Origin: Pseudomonadales bacterium
GTDB lineage: Bacteria; Pseudomonadota; Gammaproteobacteria; Pseudomonadales; Ketobacteraceae
Direction of reading: 5' to 3'
DNA length: 64,000 nt
Assembly (NCBI GenBank): GCA_002701845.1
Contig: NZXG01000007.1
Span: 1 to 64,000 of the forward strand
The translations under genes and the position numbers were made by a program. This document shows positions 17,282-25,947 of this stretch, in pieces. Each line of letters starts with the position of its first letter. The first letter of the stretch is position 1. The notes beneath the pieces are model-generated. The model was not told the DNA's origin and searched no databases. It saw only the letters and a program-made list of their open reading frames with translations.

Positions 17282-19258
17282 ATGGCATATTTTGTGACAG
17301 GTGCGACCGGTTTTATTGGCCGTTTTCTGGTGGCCAACCTGCTTAAGCGTCAGGGGACCGTATTTGTTCTCTGTCGGGAAGGTTCCCAGGAAAAAGTAAC
17401 CGGTCTGCGCAAGCGGTTGGGGGATCTGGAAGGCCGTGTGGTGCCCATTCATGGTGATTTAAAAAAACCGGGTCTGGGTCTCAGTGATGAGGACCTGGCC
17501 CGGTTAAAGGGGTCGGTCCAGCATTTCTTTCATCTGGCGGCGGTGTATGACCTGGCGGCCAGTGAATCGGAGCAGGCCACTGCCAACGTCAGTGGTACCC
17601 GGCACGCTCTGGAAGCCGCCCAGGCCATGGCGGCGGGCTGTTTCCACCACACCAGTTCCATCGCTGCCGCCGGCATGTATCCGGGGATCTTCCGGGAAGA
17701 CATGTTTGAAGAGGCGGAGAACCTGAACGATCCTTACCTGCTGACCAAACATCAGTCGGAGGCCCTGGTGCGCCAGGAGTGCGAGATACCCTATCGAATA
17801 TATCGCCCGGGAATGGTGGTGGGACACTCCCGCACCGGTGAAATGGATAAGATCGATGGCCCCTATTACTTTTTTACCCTGATCAAAAAACTGCGCCAGT
17901 TGCTGCCCCCCTGGATGCCGGTGGTGGGGATTGAAGGCGGGCGCTTTAACCTGGTACCGGTGGATTTCGTGGCGGACGCCATGGATCATATTGCCCATCA
18001 GGACGGTCTGGATGGCAGGTGTTTCCACCTCACCGACGATAAGCATTATAAAATCGGTGAAGTGCTGAATATTTTTGCTCAAGCGGGTCATGCACCGCAA
18101 ATGACCATGCGGGTGGATACCCGAATGTTCAGTTTCATGCCGCCTTTCCTGCGGAAAACCCTGAGCACGCTGCCGCCGGTGCGACGGATCACCGGCCACC
18201 TGCTGGCGGATCTGGGAATCCCCCGGGCGGTACTGAAATTCACCGCCTATCGCACCCGCTTCGATAATCGTGATGCCAAAGCTGCACTGGAAGGCTCGTC
18301 AATCCAATGCCCTAAACTGGATACCTACGCGTGGCGACTGTGGGACTACTGGGAGCGCAACCTGGATCCTGATTTGTTTATCGACCGTTCGCTGGAAGGC
18401 CGTGTGGGTGGTAAAGTGGCAGTGGTGACCGGAGCCTCCTCGGGGATTGGCAAGGCCACCGCCATCAAGCTGGCGGAAGCGGGCGCCATTGTGGTGGTGG
18501 CCGCCCGCAAACCCACCAAACTGGAAAAAGCCCGCAAGGAAATCGAGGCCCAGAGCAAAGGGCAGGTGCATGCCTACACCGTGGACATCGCCAATATGGA
18601 GGACTGTGACCGGTTTGCCCGGGAGGTACTGGCGGACTTTGGGCGGGTGGACCTGCTGATCAATAACGCGGGCCGCTCCATAAACCATTCCTATGACCGG
18701 TTCCACGACTTTGAGCGCACCATGCAGTTGAATTACTTCGGTTCGCTACGCCTGATCATGAATTTCCTGCCGGGGATGGAACAGAACCGCAACGGCCACG
18801 TTATTAATATTTCCTCCATTGGCGCTCTCACCATGCCCGCCCGCTTCAGCGCCTATGTGGCCTCGAAGTCGGCGCTGGATGCGTTCTCGCGTTGCGCGGC
18901 ATCGGAGTTTTCCGACTGTAACGTGTATTTCACCACCATCAATATGCCACTGGTGCGTACACCGATGATTGCGCCTACCAAAATTTATGAAAACGTGCCC
19001 ACCATCAGCCCGGAAGAGGCGGCGGATATGGTGGTGGAAGCAGTGATTCACCGCAGTAAGCGCATCGCCACCAAGCTGGGTATTTTCGGTCAGGTGGTGC
19101 ACGCGGTGGCACCCAAGGTGGCGGAGATCGTAATCAATACCGGATACCGGATGTTCCCGGACTCCGCCGCGGCCCGGGGTCGCAAGGGTGAGGAAGCCCC
19201 GGTGGTGTCACCGGAACAGGTGGCTTTTGCCTATCTGATGCGGGGCGTGCACTGGTAA
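17282..19258 (+). CDS. Fatty acyl-CoA/acyl-ACP reductase (alcohol-forming), two-domain SDR
   Basis: 658 residues from ATG 17282; a GTG nine bases upstream is an alternative. The N-terminal extended-SDR domain (TGATGFIG at 6-13, then a YLLTKH catalytic segment near residue 160) resembles the thioester reductases. The C-terminal classical SDR domain has GASSGIG (about 385) and YVASKSA (about 525). Length and both domains match the Marinobacter enzyme that reduces acyl-CoA or acyl-ACP with NADPH through the aldehyde to the primary alcohol. Adjacent to WS/DGAT, this forms a compact wax ester operon. Confidence 0.92.
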   Translation: MAYFVTGATGFIGRFLVANLLKRQGTVFVLCREGSQEKVTGLRKRLGDLEGRVVPIHGDLKKPGLGLSDEDLARLKGSVQHFFHLAAVYDLAASESEQATANVSGTRHALEAAQAMAAGCFHHTSSIAAAGMYPGIFREDMFEEAENLNDPYLLTKHQSEALVRQECEIPYRIYRPGMVVGHSRTGEMDKIDGPYYFFTLIKKLRQLLPPWMPVVGIEGGRFNLVPVDFVADAMDHIAHQDGLDGRCFHLTDDKHYKIGEVLNIFAQAGHAPQMTMRVDTRMFSFMPPFLRKTLSTLPPVRRITGHLLADLGIPRAVLKFTAYRTRFDNRDAKAALEGSSIQCPKLDTYAWRLWDYWERNLDPDLFIDRSLEGRVGGKVAVVTGASSGIGKATAIKLAEAGAIVVVAARKPTKLEKARKEIEAQSKGQVHAYTVDIANMEDCDRFAREVLADFGRVDLLINNAGRSINHSYDRFHDFERTMQLNYFGSLRLIMNFLPGMEQNRNGHVINISSIGALTMPARFSAYVASKSALDAFSRCAASEFSDCNVYFTTINMPLVRTPMIAPTKIYENVPTISPEEAADMVVEAVIHRSKRIATKLGIFGQVVHAVAPKVAEIVINTGYRMFPDSAAARGRKGEEAPVVSPEQVAFAYLMRGVHW

Positions 19259-19278
19259 GCCCGCGGCGAGCCTGATCC

Positions 19279-20985
19279 TTAGCGGGGCAGTCGGGGCAGT
19301 TTGTCCCTGCTGCTCAGGCGGAACGCACCGTGGTCGAAGGCCAGTGCCTGACCCTGATCGCTGCTCACCCGAAAGTGGAACGACCCGCTGACCCATTCAC
19401 CGTCGTCGCTCTCGATGATCACTTCTCCGGATTCCATACGGTCCGCCTGCAGGTCACCGGAGTTGATCCGGGCCCGGGCCAGGGGATAACTGCCCGGGCC
19501 TTTATAGTCGGCAATCTCCATACGGATCTCGGTATCGCCGTGGACGGAGATCAGCTGCATGGTGTCGGAAAACAGGGATGAGCGCTTCTGCCACCAGGCC
19601 TGTTCCGGGATTGCCATCAGATCCTTGTCTTCCCAGTTCTCGTTGAAGTAAATGTCGCTGCGGTCGGTGCGCAGGTCCGCCACGGTCAAATGCCGCAGTT
19701 TTTCCTTTTCCTGTTGCAGCTGGCGGGCAAACTGCCGGCCCCGGGTCTGGTCCGCGGCGTCCGGGATCGACATGGCCGGTTGCTGATAGCGAATCTTCTC
19801 GGGGCCGGACCCGGGGCCGACAGCCGCCTCGGTTTCGCCGGTGGTGGCTGCCACCTCCGTGGTGTCCCCCGTCGCTTTGGCCGCAGGGACAAACGGTCTG
19901 GCCACCGGTTTGATGGCGGGTTTGGTGTTGGCCGGTTGCGCTTTGGGCTTCTCTGCGGCCGGACCGCCGGCGGCCGGGGTGACACTGGCCAACGCCAGGG
20001 TCGCGGTGCGGGCCGGTGCCGTGGCTTTTTTGGGCACCGATGCCGGCTTGGAACCGGACGGGGGGGCGGCGGTCCGGGCATCGGTTGCCGCCGACGGGCG
20101 GTTTCCGGGTGGAGAGCTGTGCTGGGGTTTAGAGTTCGTCGCGGGCTTGACGCTGGCCTTCGCCACCGTGGTCAGCGCCACTTTCTGATCCCGTCGATAG
20201 CGACAGGGGGTTTCAGTGCCGGCGTTGGAGCAGATGCCCTCGCCGTGGGCCTGGTTATGTTGGAATGTGCCACGATAACGCTGGCCCATACTGGAAACCA
20301 ATACGCCCTGGCCGTGGCGCATGCCTTCCACAAATTCGCCTTCGTAATAGCCCCCTGTGCTGTAGTCGATGCGGCCTTTGCCATCCTGGTTGCCGGCATT
20401 CCACTGGCCGGAATACACATCCCCGTTGGGGTAAAAGTAACGTCCTTTGCCGTGGGGCTTGCCATCGGCAAAGGCGCCTTCGTAGGTGCCCCCGGAAATA
20501 AAAGTCAGAGTACCGTAACCATGGGGCTTGCCATCGCGCCAGGTACCCTGGTACCAGGTGCCGTCCAGATACGTCTGTTTGCCCTGGCCATGGGGTACGC
20601 CGTGCTGAAACTCACCCTGATATACCGATCCGGAGGCGTAGCGGCGGGTGCCTTCACCCTGGGGCTGGTCCTGGTGCCACTGGCCCTCGTATTCATCGCC
20701 ATTGGCATATTTCATCACCCCCTGGCCCTGGCGCCGTCCATGCTGGAACCGTCCCCAGTAGCGGGAACCATTGGCATAGGTCAGAGTCCCATAACCGTGA
20801 GGCTGGTCGTTGGCCCATTCGCCCTCGTAGCGGGCCCCGTCGGGCCAGACGTGTTGTTTGCTTTCGGTACGGTATTGGGTGCTGTCCAGGTAATCCTGCT
20901 GATCAACCGGTTCCGCCTGAACGTTACTGAAGGTTGCCAATAGCAACCCGTAACCCATTGCTGCAAATAGTGATTTTGATCTCAT
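19279..20985 (-). CDS. Exported MORN-repeat protein with C-terminal beta-rich domain
   Basis: 568 residues from ATG 20985, giving a signal peptide (MRSKSLFAAMGYGLLLATFSNVQA). Nine MORN repeats of exactly 23 residues follow (about 47-251), each of the form YxGxFxxGxxHGxGxxxYxxG. A Pro/Ala/Thr/Lys-rich linker (about 265-400) leads to an unassigned C-terminal domain of about 130 residues rich in predicted strands. MORN repeats often bind membranes or act as scaffolds. Convergent with the fatty acyl reductase (20-bp gap), so a link with storage lipid is possible but unproven. Confidence 0.85.
   Translation of the reverse strand: MRSKSLFAAMGYGLLLATFSNVQAEPVDQQDYLDSTQYRTESKQHVWPDGARYEGEWANDQPHGYGTLTYANGSRYWGRFQHGRRQGQGVMKYANGDEYEGQWHQDQPQGEGTRRYASGSVYQGEFQHGVPHGQGKQTYLDGTWYQGTWRDGKPHGYGTLTFISGGTYEGAFADGKPHGKGRYFYPNGDVYSGQWNAGNQDGKGRIDYSTGGYYEGEFVEGMRHGQGVLVSSMGQRYRGTFQHNQAHGEGICSNAGTETPCRYRRDQKVALTTVAKASVKPATNSKPQHSSPPGNRPSAATDARTAAPPSGSKPASVPKKATAPARTATLALASVTPAAGGPAAEKPKAQPANTKPAIKPVARPFVPAAKATGDTTEVAATTGETEAAVGPGSGPEKIRYQQPAMSIPDAADQTRGRQFARQLQQEKEKLRHLTVADLRTDRSDIYFNENWEDKDLMAIPEQAWWQKRSSLFSDTMQLISVHGDTEIRMEIADYKGPGSYPLARARINSGDLQADRMESGEVIIESDDGEWVSGSFHFRVSSDQGQALAFDHGAFRLSSRDKLPRLPR
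20233..20847 (-). repeat. Nine tandem 69-bp units encoding MORN repeats
   Basis: Tyr of the YxG core recurs every 23 codons nine times without a break. The DNA units are diverged rather than identical, so copy number is probably stable. Confidence 0.85.
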
Positions 20986-21147
20986 AACTGCCCCATGGAG
21001 CGGACGCCGTGGCTCCGCCAACGCTGTAGCTTTTGTGCTCAGTCCCTTTTTTCCAAATAATTCCAAAATAATGAAGTGGTTTCAATGAGGGAACTGTAAC
21101 CGCGCCTATAATGAATAGTCCGGCGCCACCAGTAAGAGGGATGGAGT

Positions 21148-21405
21148 ATGTGGTTTGTTGTGCTCGTTGCGTGGAACGTACTGAAGATCGGCCTGAGTTC
21201 TGGCGCCGAGCCAGACCCAAAACACGGCTCCCGGCGGCGTTTGTGTGACGGCTATCGGCGGCGACGGCGGCAGGTCAAGAGTTTCTGGATCGTGGCCGGG
21301 CTGGTGGTAATGATCGAACCCGTACTGCCGGTACTGGTGGGTGTGACTCTGTTCACCACCTTCCTGTCGTTCATGTACCTGGATGAGGCGGGGCCCAATT
21401 CCTGA
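21148..21405 (+). CDS. Small membrane protein, hypothetical
   Basis: 85 residues. A short N-terminal hydrophobic stretch, a strongly basic middle (RRRLCDGYRRRRRQVK) and a hydrophobic C-terminal helix (FWIVAGLVVMIEPVLPVLVGVTLF) ending LSFMYLDE. AAGAGGGATGGAG precedes the start, and a TATAAT lies at 21107-21112. It looks translated, but I do not recognise a function. Confidence 0.6.
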   Translation: MWFVVLVAWNVLKIGLSSGAEPDPKHGSRRRLCDGYRRRRRQVKSFWIVAGLVVMIEPVLPVLVGVTLFTTFLSFMYLDEAGPNS

Positions 21406-21434
21406 CCGGCCGGACGGCAGATTTTGTTTCTCTT

Positions 21435-21459
21435 GTAAGCACTTGCTTACTCTGTAAGC
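21435..21459. promoter_or_regulatory. Operator-like inverted repeat GTAAGC-N4-GCTTAC plus third half-site
   Basis: GTAAGC (21435-21440) and GCTTAC (21445-21450) form a 16-bp dyad; a third GTAAGC follows at 21454-21459. Spacing and size suit a dimeric repressor (TetR type, for example). It lies in the 226-bp gap between the small membrane protein and the MltC-like gene. No regulator gene is adjacent. Confidence 0.35.
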
Positions 21460-21631
21460 CCCATTGAAATGAGCCTGGTTATAAGCTGCTGCCGAGGCGA
21501 CCGGATAAGTTCTAATCTATCGCAGGCGTAATTCTCATCCTTTGTCATAATTTCCCAGTGGGCGGTCCGCCAGGCCGTCCCCGGCAGTGCTGTCGCCCCC
21601 CGCGATGTCTTATTTGCTGATGGAGTTGTAA

Positions 21632-22888
21632 GTGTCCGCAATCGTTCGAGTCTTCAATCGTCTGCTCGCCCCGCTGTGTCTGCTGCTGATCGCCACTTTG
21701 GCCGCCAGTGCCGGCGCCGCCGGTGGCGGCTGGGTCATCGAGCGGGAGGATCGTGGCGACAGCCCGCTGCTGAAAGACCGCAAAGCCATTGCCCAGAGCC
21801 CGGAGGCGCGGGAGCGGCAGGTACTGGCGGCGGCCTATACCCGGGCGCTGCAGGAAGAACAGGCGAAAATCCGCGAACACTGGCCCGAACCGGAAGTCAC
21901 CAGCCCCACCCGCTGGGTGGTGTATGCGGACGACTATCAGGTGAAGCGGGTGGTGGATTTTGAGCACAATCAGGTGGAGGTGAGCATGGATGGCATGCAC
22001 CAGGGTGGCCGCCTTGATTTTGCCGCCATGAGTCAGGCTGTGAGCCGCCACCTGCAACAGACCCTGGGCACCAGTATCCAGGACGCGTTGAACCAGGATC
22101 CTCTGCAGCAGGCGCTGGCGGCGGCCCACACCGAACTCAATCCCGCGGCGGTGGACGCCGGTCCGTCGCAGGCTCTGGTGCTGAGTGAGTTGTTTGATAA
22201 CCGCAAACCCAGCCAGCGTCAATTGCGCCAGGTGACCGCGCAGCTGATGCGCAAGGCCGCCATTCGTTATCAGGCCGTGAACGCCAGTATTGCGGTGCCG
22301 GTGAATACCGGTCGCAAGCTGACCTATGTGGTGCCGCTACCGGATCACCGGCTGCGGCGTAAAGTGCAGGAGTATCAGCCGGAGGTGAAACGCAATGCGG
22401 AGCGGTTTGCGTTGTCCGCGGATGTTATGTTGGCCATCATCCACACCGAGAGTCACTTCAACCCGCTGGCCCGCTCCCATATCCCGGCCTTTGGCCTGAT
22501 GCAAATCGTGCCGTCCACCGCCGGCCGTGATGCCACCCGCAAATTGTTTAACAAAGCCAGCCTGCTCAGTCCGAAGTATCTTTATGATCCCGGCAAAAAT
22601 ATTGAGGTGGGGGCCGCATATCTGAGCGTGCTGTACTACGACTATCTGAAAGACATTAAAAACCCGGAAAGCCGGTTGTATTACACCCTGGCGGCCTATA
22701 ATGCCGGCGCTTCCAGCGTGGCCCGGGCCTTTGTGGCCAGGCCCAGCTTCACCGACGCCGTTGCGGTGATTAACCGGATGACGCCGCAGCAGGTGTTGGA
22801 GCGTCTGATCAAACAGGCGCCGCAGCGGGAAACCCGCCAATACGTGCAGAAAGTCCTGAAACGGAGGGCGCATTACGCGAATCTGTGA
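21632..22888 (+). CDS. MltC-like lytic transglycosylase
   Basis: 418 residues from GTG 21632. The N-terminal signal peptide is followed by an MltC-type N-domain (DUF3393, about 40-240) and an SLT catalytic domain: the catalytic Glu in TESHFNPLARS, then FGLMQIVPSTAG, NIEVGAAYLSVL and AAYNAG. Such enzymes cut the glycan strands of peptidoglycan with anhydro-muramyl formation. E. coli MltC is a lipoprotein; here no lipobox Cys follows the signal, so the protein is probably soluble periplasmic or signal-anchored. The stop overlaps the next gene's ATG. Confidence 0.88.
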   Translation: MSAIVRVFNRLLAPLCLLLIATLAASAGAAGGGWVIEREDRGDSPLLKDRKAIAQSPEARERQVLAAAYTRALQEEQAKIREHWPEPEVTSPTRWVVYADDYQVKRVVDFEHNQVEVSMDGMHQGGRLDFAAMSQAVSRHLQQTLGTSIQDALNQDPLQQALAAAHTELNPAAVDAGPSQALVLSELFDNRKPSQRQLRQVTAQLMRKAAIRYQAVNASIAVPVNTGRKLTYVVPLPDHRLRRKVQEYQPEVKRNAERFALSADVMLAIIHTESHFNPLARSHIPAFGLMQIVPSTAGRDATRKLFNKASLLSPKYLYDPGKNIEVGAAYLSVLYYDYLKDIKNPESRLYYTLAAYNAGASSVARAFVARPSFTDAVAVINRMTPQQVLERLIKQAPQRETRQYVQKVLKRRAHYANL

Positions 22889-23376
22889 TGGCGTTGCGAG
22901 GATTTTGGGCAGGGACGCTGGCGCTGACGCTGCTGGGTTGCGGAGACAACGCTACGGCGCCACTGCAGGCTCAGATCAGTCGCCTGGAACAGCAGCAGCA
23001 GGCCCAGGCGCAACGGCTGCAGGCGTTGGAGCGAGTGCCGCAACTGGCGTTCCGGTTGACCGAGAATCAGCTTACCGTGGAAGAGCGGATGCTGCGGCCG
23101 GTGCTGACCAGTCGCGCCCGTTTGCAGGCGGAAGGCCGGCAACTGCCACATACGTTCTATGTGGATATGCTGTTGCAGGTGGAAGTGCCCGGCGAGCAGT
23201 TCATTGCCACCAGCCGCCAGATATTTCCGGTATTTGAAGGCCAGAGCGCCATTGAGATGATGCAGCCGCTACCGGTGCATGGCCTGACGCCGGACCAGAT
23301 TAAAGTGGTGATGCAGCCCATGAACTGGTATGGCAGTCACCGGATTACCGAGGATCAGGTGAGCTATCAGCCGTAG
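22888..23376 (+). CDS. Lipoprotein with coiled-coil segment, hypothetical
   Basis: 162 residues from ATG 22888, overlapping the MltC-like stop (TGATG). The lipobox LLGC gives a mature N-terminal Cys at about residue 18. A Gln-rich coiled coil follows (about 28-48), then a region of unknown fold. Translational coupling suggests it works with the transglycosylase, perhaps as an outer-membrane anchor. The last 32 bp overlap the 3' end of the convergent ABC1 kinase gene. Confidence 0.75.
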   Translation: MALRGFWAGTLALTLLGCGDNATAPLQAQISRLEQQQQAQAQRLQALERVPQLAFRLTENQLTVEERMLRPVLTSRARLQAEGRQLPHTFYVDMLLQVEVPGEQFIATSRQIFPVFEGQSAIEMMQPLPVHGLTPDQIKVVMQPMNWYGSHRITEDQVSYQP

Positions 23377-24727
23377 GCGACGCCGCCGGATCAGCGGGCT
23401 GCTGCAATACAATTTCATCCACCAGGGGCCGGAACGAGGCCACTACCCCCAGCTCCACCATGGTCCAGTAGTGGCCACTGATCACCCGGTCCACGTACAT
23501 GGTTTCCGGCGACAGTTGAAATGAGCCCAGGTATTTGATGGCATCCCGCTTGATCCTTTCCATCACCTTCCGGTGCAGATCCGAGCGTCCGAAATCGAAC
23601 GGCTGATAATCCCGGAACGGCCCCATCACCACGTTCAGCCACTCCCGGTAGAATTCCGGGTCCGGTTGTTTGCCCTCGGGCTGGCGCACGCCGATGGCCA
23701 GCAGGTGTTGGTCAATTTCCTCCACCCGGCCGGCGATGGCATCCGCCACCAGTTGTCGCAACTGCACAATGGTCTCCGCGGACAGTTGTTTCACCGCGCC
23801 AAAGTCATAGATCACGATCTTGCCATCGGGACGGAATGCAAAGTTACCGGGATGGGGGTCAGAGTGAACCGCCCTGAATTCATAAATCTGGCGGCCGAAG
23901 GCTTCAAACAGACGGTAGCCGATCAGGTTGATGGTGTCCTGGCTGTAGGCGGGGGCCTTCACCTGCTGCAGTGAATCACCGGGCACATAGGTCAGGGTAA
24001 GTACGGTCTCGGCGGATACGGATTCGATCAACTCCGGCATCAATACATAGGGGTGATCCCGATAGTACTCGTTGAACAGCTTAATGTTCTCCGCCTCGTG
24101 CTGGTAATCCAGCTCCTCGTAGAGCATACGCCGGATTTCCTCGAACAGGCGGTCCACCGCTTCCGGGTTCACCTTCAGCAGGCCGGCCAGTTTCAGCGCC
24201 CGCTTCAGGTGACGCAAATCCGAATCACAGGATTCACGTACCCCGGGGTACTGGATTTTCACCACGCACTCCTGGCCCTCATGGGTGCGCGCCCGATGCA
24301 CCTGGCCGATGGAAGCCGCGGCAAACGGCACTTCCTCGAACTCGGCAAACAGCGCCTCCGGCGTGTCTCCCAGCGCTTTGATCAGCTGCTGGCGAATCAG
24401 GGGATAGGGCATGGGCGGCGATTCTTTTTGCAGGACTTCCAGAGCGCTGGAGACCTCCGCCGGCAACATGTCTTTTATCTGCGAGGCCACTTGTCCCACT
24501 TTCATCACCGCGCCTTTCATTTCCCCCAGGGTCTGGGCGATCTGGCGGCCGATATCCGCATACAGTTGCTCCTGGCTTTGAGCCTGGGCGTCATCATCCC
24601 GGAACAGGCCTTTCACTTTGTGGCTGGCCACGTTCCTGGCGATGGTGGCGGACATGCCTGCCAGTTTCAAAAACCGCTTGCCGGGCGTGGTGGCCTTGAA
24701 ACGCTTGTCTTCCGGATCCTGTGCCAA
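23345..24727 (-). CDS. ABC1/UbiB-family atypical kinase, copy 1
   Basis: 460 residues from a TTG start with GAGGA upstream. The family-specific KxGQ motif (K76) is present, with the Ala-rich loop FAAASIGQVHRA, the catalytic-loop-like DPHPGNF and the metal-binding YDFGAV. ABC1 kinases (ADCK/UbiB/Coq8) bind ATP and support lipid or quinone metabolism. This one lacks the C-terminal membrane segments of UbiB, so it is a paralogue rather than UbiB itself. Its substrate is unknown. A second family member lies 2.2 kb away. Confidence 0.9.
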   Translation of the reverse strand: MAQDPEDKRFKATTPGKRFLKLAGMSATIARNVASHKVKGLFRDDDAQAQSQEQLYADIGRQIAQTLGEMKGAVMKVGQVASQIKDMLPAEVSSALEVLQKESPPMPYPLIRQQLIKALGDTPEALFAEFEEVPFAAASIGQVHRARTHEGQECVVKIQYPGVRESCDSDLRHLKRALKLAGLLKVNPEAVDRLFEEIRRMLYEELDYQHEAENIKLFNEYYRDHPYVLMPELIESVSAETVLTLTYVPGDSLQQVKAPAYSQDTINLIGYRLFEAFGRQIYEFRAVHSDPHPGNFAFRPDGKIVIYDFGAVKQLSAETIVQLRQLVADAIAGRVEEIDQHLLAIGVRQPEGKQPDPEFYREWLNVVMGPFRDYQPFDFGRSDLHRKVMERIKRDAIKYLGSFQLSPETMYVDRVISGHYWTMVELGVVASFRPLVDEIVLQQPADPAASPTADSSPDPR

Positions 24728-25129
24728 GGGTTATAAATCCTCTGAGTGACAATGAAGTGGGGTCAGACTTTCAGTTTAGTGATTTAGCAAGCAGCGGGCG
24801 TGAAAAAAATCAGAGTGTTTAGATGTGCGGAAGGCACCAGAACGTTGAGAATGTAAGCCACAAAGCAGGGGCCTGTAAATAGCTCCCGCAACGCCCGGCC
24901 GCGACGCCGGGAATAATGTGCATTGCAATCCGTTTGTTATAATCCCCCGCGCTGGACGGAGTGGGTTCGGTAGCAGGGGGCCCTGGATCATTGATGCCGC
25001 CATAAGCTGTCCATTAAAGTCAAACAAAACAAGCACTTCCCAGTGGTTGCAGAAGCCGGTTCCTGGGCAGCGCCCGGCCTACGGCCACAGGCACTAAAAA
25101 GGTCGAAATATCATGACAGTCGAAACATC
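24728..25129. other. Intergenic, divergent promoters region (402 bp)
   Basis: Holds an extended -10 promoter for the acyltransferase (24935-24943) and a CCCGGC/GCCGGG hairpin around 24893-24911. No ORF I would trust. Confidence 0.5.
24935..24943 (+). promoter_or_regulatory. Extended -10 promoter (TGTTATAAT)
   Basis: TGn followed by a perfect TATAAT (24938-24943). No good -35 is visible at 17 bp. It would give an untranslated leader of about 180 nt before ATG 25130. Confidence 0.45.
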
Positions 25130-25947
25130 ATGAGCATCCGCAGCTTTTTTAAGAGAATGCTGGTTTCCCGCGAAACCGAGTCCATTATTGACCGCATTCC
25201 CAAGCCGGTGGGGTCCTTTGATTATGATCCCTGGGGTTACAACACTGACGCGGTAAAGATCGCCGCCTCGGTGTTGCGGCCCCTGTACGAGGATTATTTC
25301 CGGGTGGAGGCCCACGGTCTGGAGCAGGTGCCGGCCCGGGGCCGGTTACTGGTGATTGCCAACCATAGCGGACAACTGCCGTTTGATGGCAGCCTGGTGG
25401 CCTATGCCATGACCACCAACCCCCATCACCCTCGGGCGGTGCGGGTGATGGTGGAGCGCTGGTTCCCAACGCTACCCTATGTGGGTAATCTGTTCAATGA
25501 GCTGGGCGGTGTGCTGGGGGACCCGGAGAACTGCAGTAAAATGTTGCGCAACGAGGAAGCCATTGTGGTGTTTCCCGAAGGCGTGCGTGGCTCCGGTAAA
25601 ACCTGGGACAAGCGCTATCAGTTACAGCGATTCGGGTTGGGGTTTATGCATCTGCGATCAGTGAACAGACGCCGGTGCTGCCGGTGGGGATCGTGGGATG
25701 CGAGGAGACCATGCCCACGCCATTTCATTTGAAACGGCTGGCGCGATTGCTGGGAATGCCCTATCTGCCGGTGACCACACCGCTACCCCTGCCCGCCAAA
25801 GTGCGGCTCTATTTCGGCAAACCCATGCATTTCAGCGGTCCCATTCTTGGGGAAGAGGATGTGGCGGAGAAGGTGGAGCAGGTTAAAACGGAAATTGACC
25901 GGCTCATTCAGCAGGGATTGCAGGCGAGAAGCGGGTGGTTCCGATGA
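25130..25947 (+). pseudogene. PlsC-like lysophospholipid acyltransferase, frameshifted
   Basis: Two frames together encode one acyltransferase of about 272 residues. The first frame (from ATG 25130) carries NHSGQLPFDG and FPEGVRGSGK. After the codons for GFMHL the homologous sequence continues in the +1-shifted frame (VLPVGIVGCEETMPTPF to the stop at 25945). One base is missing between 25654 and 25655; inserting G restores the expected AISEQTPVLPVG. Such enzymes acylate lysophospholipid or similar acceptors at the membrane. Everything else is intact, so this is either a very recent mutation or a sequencing error. The stop overlaps the SDR start (ATGA). Confidence 0.85.
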
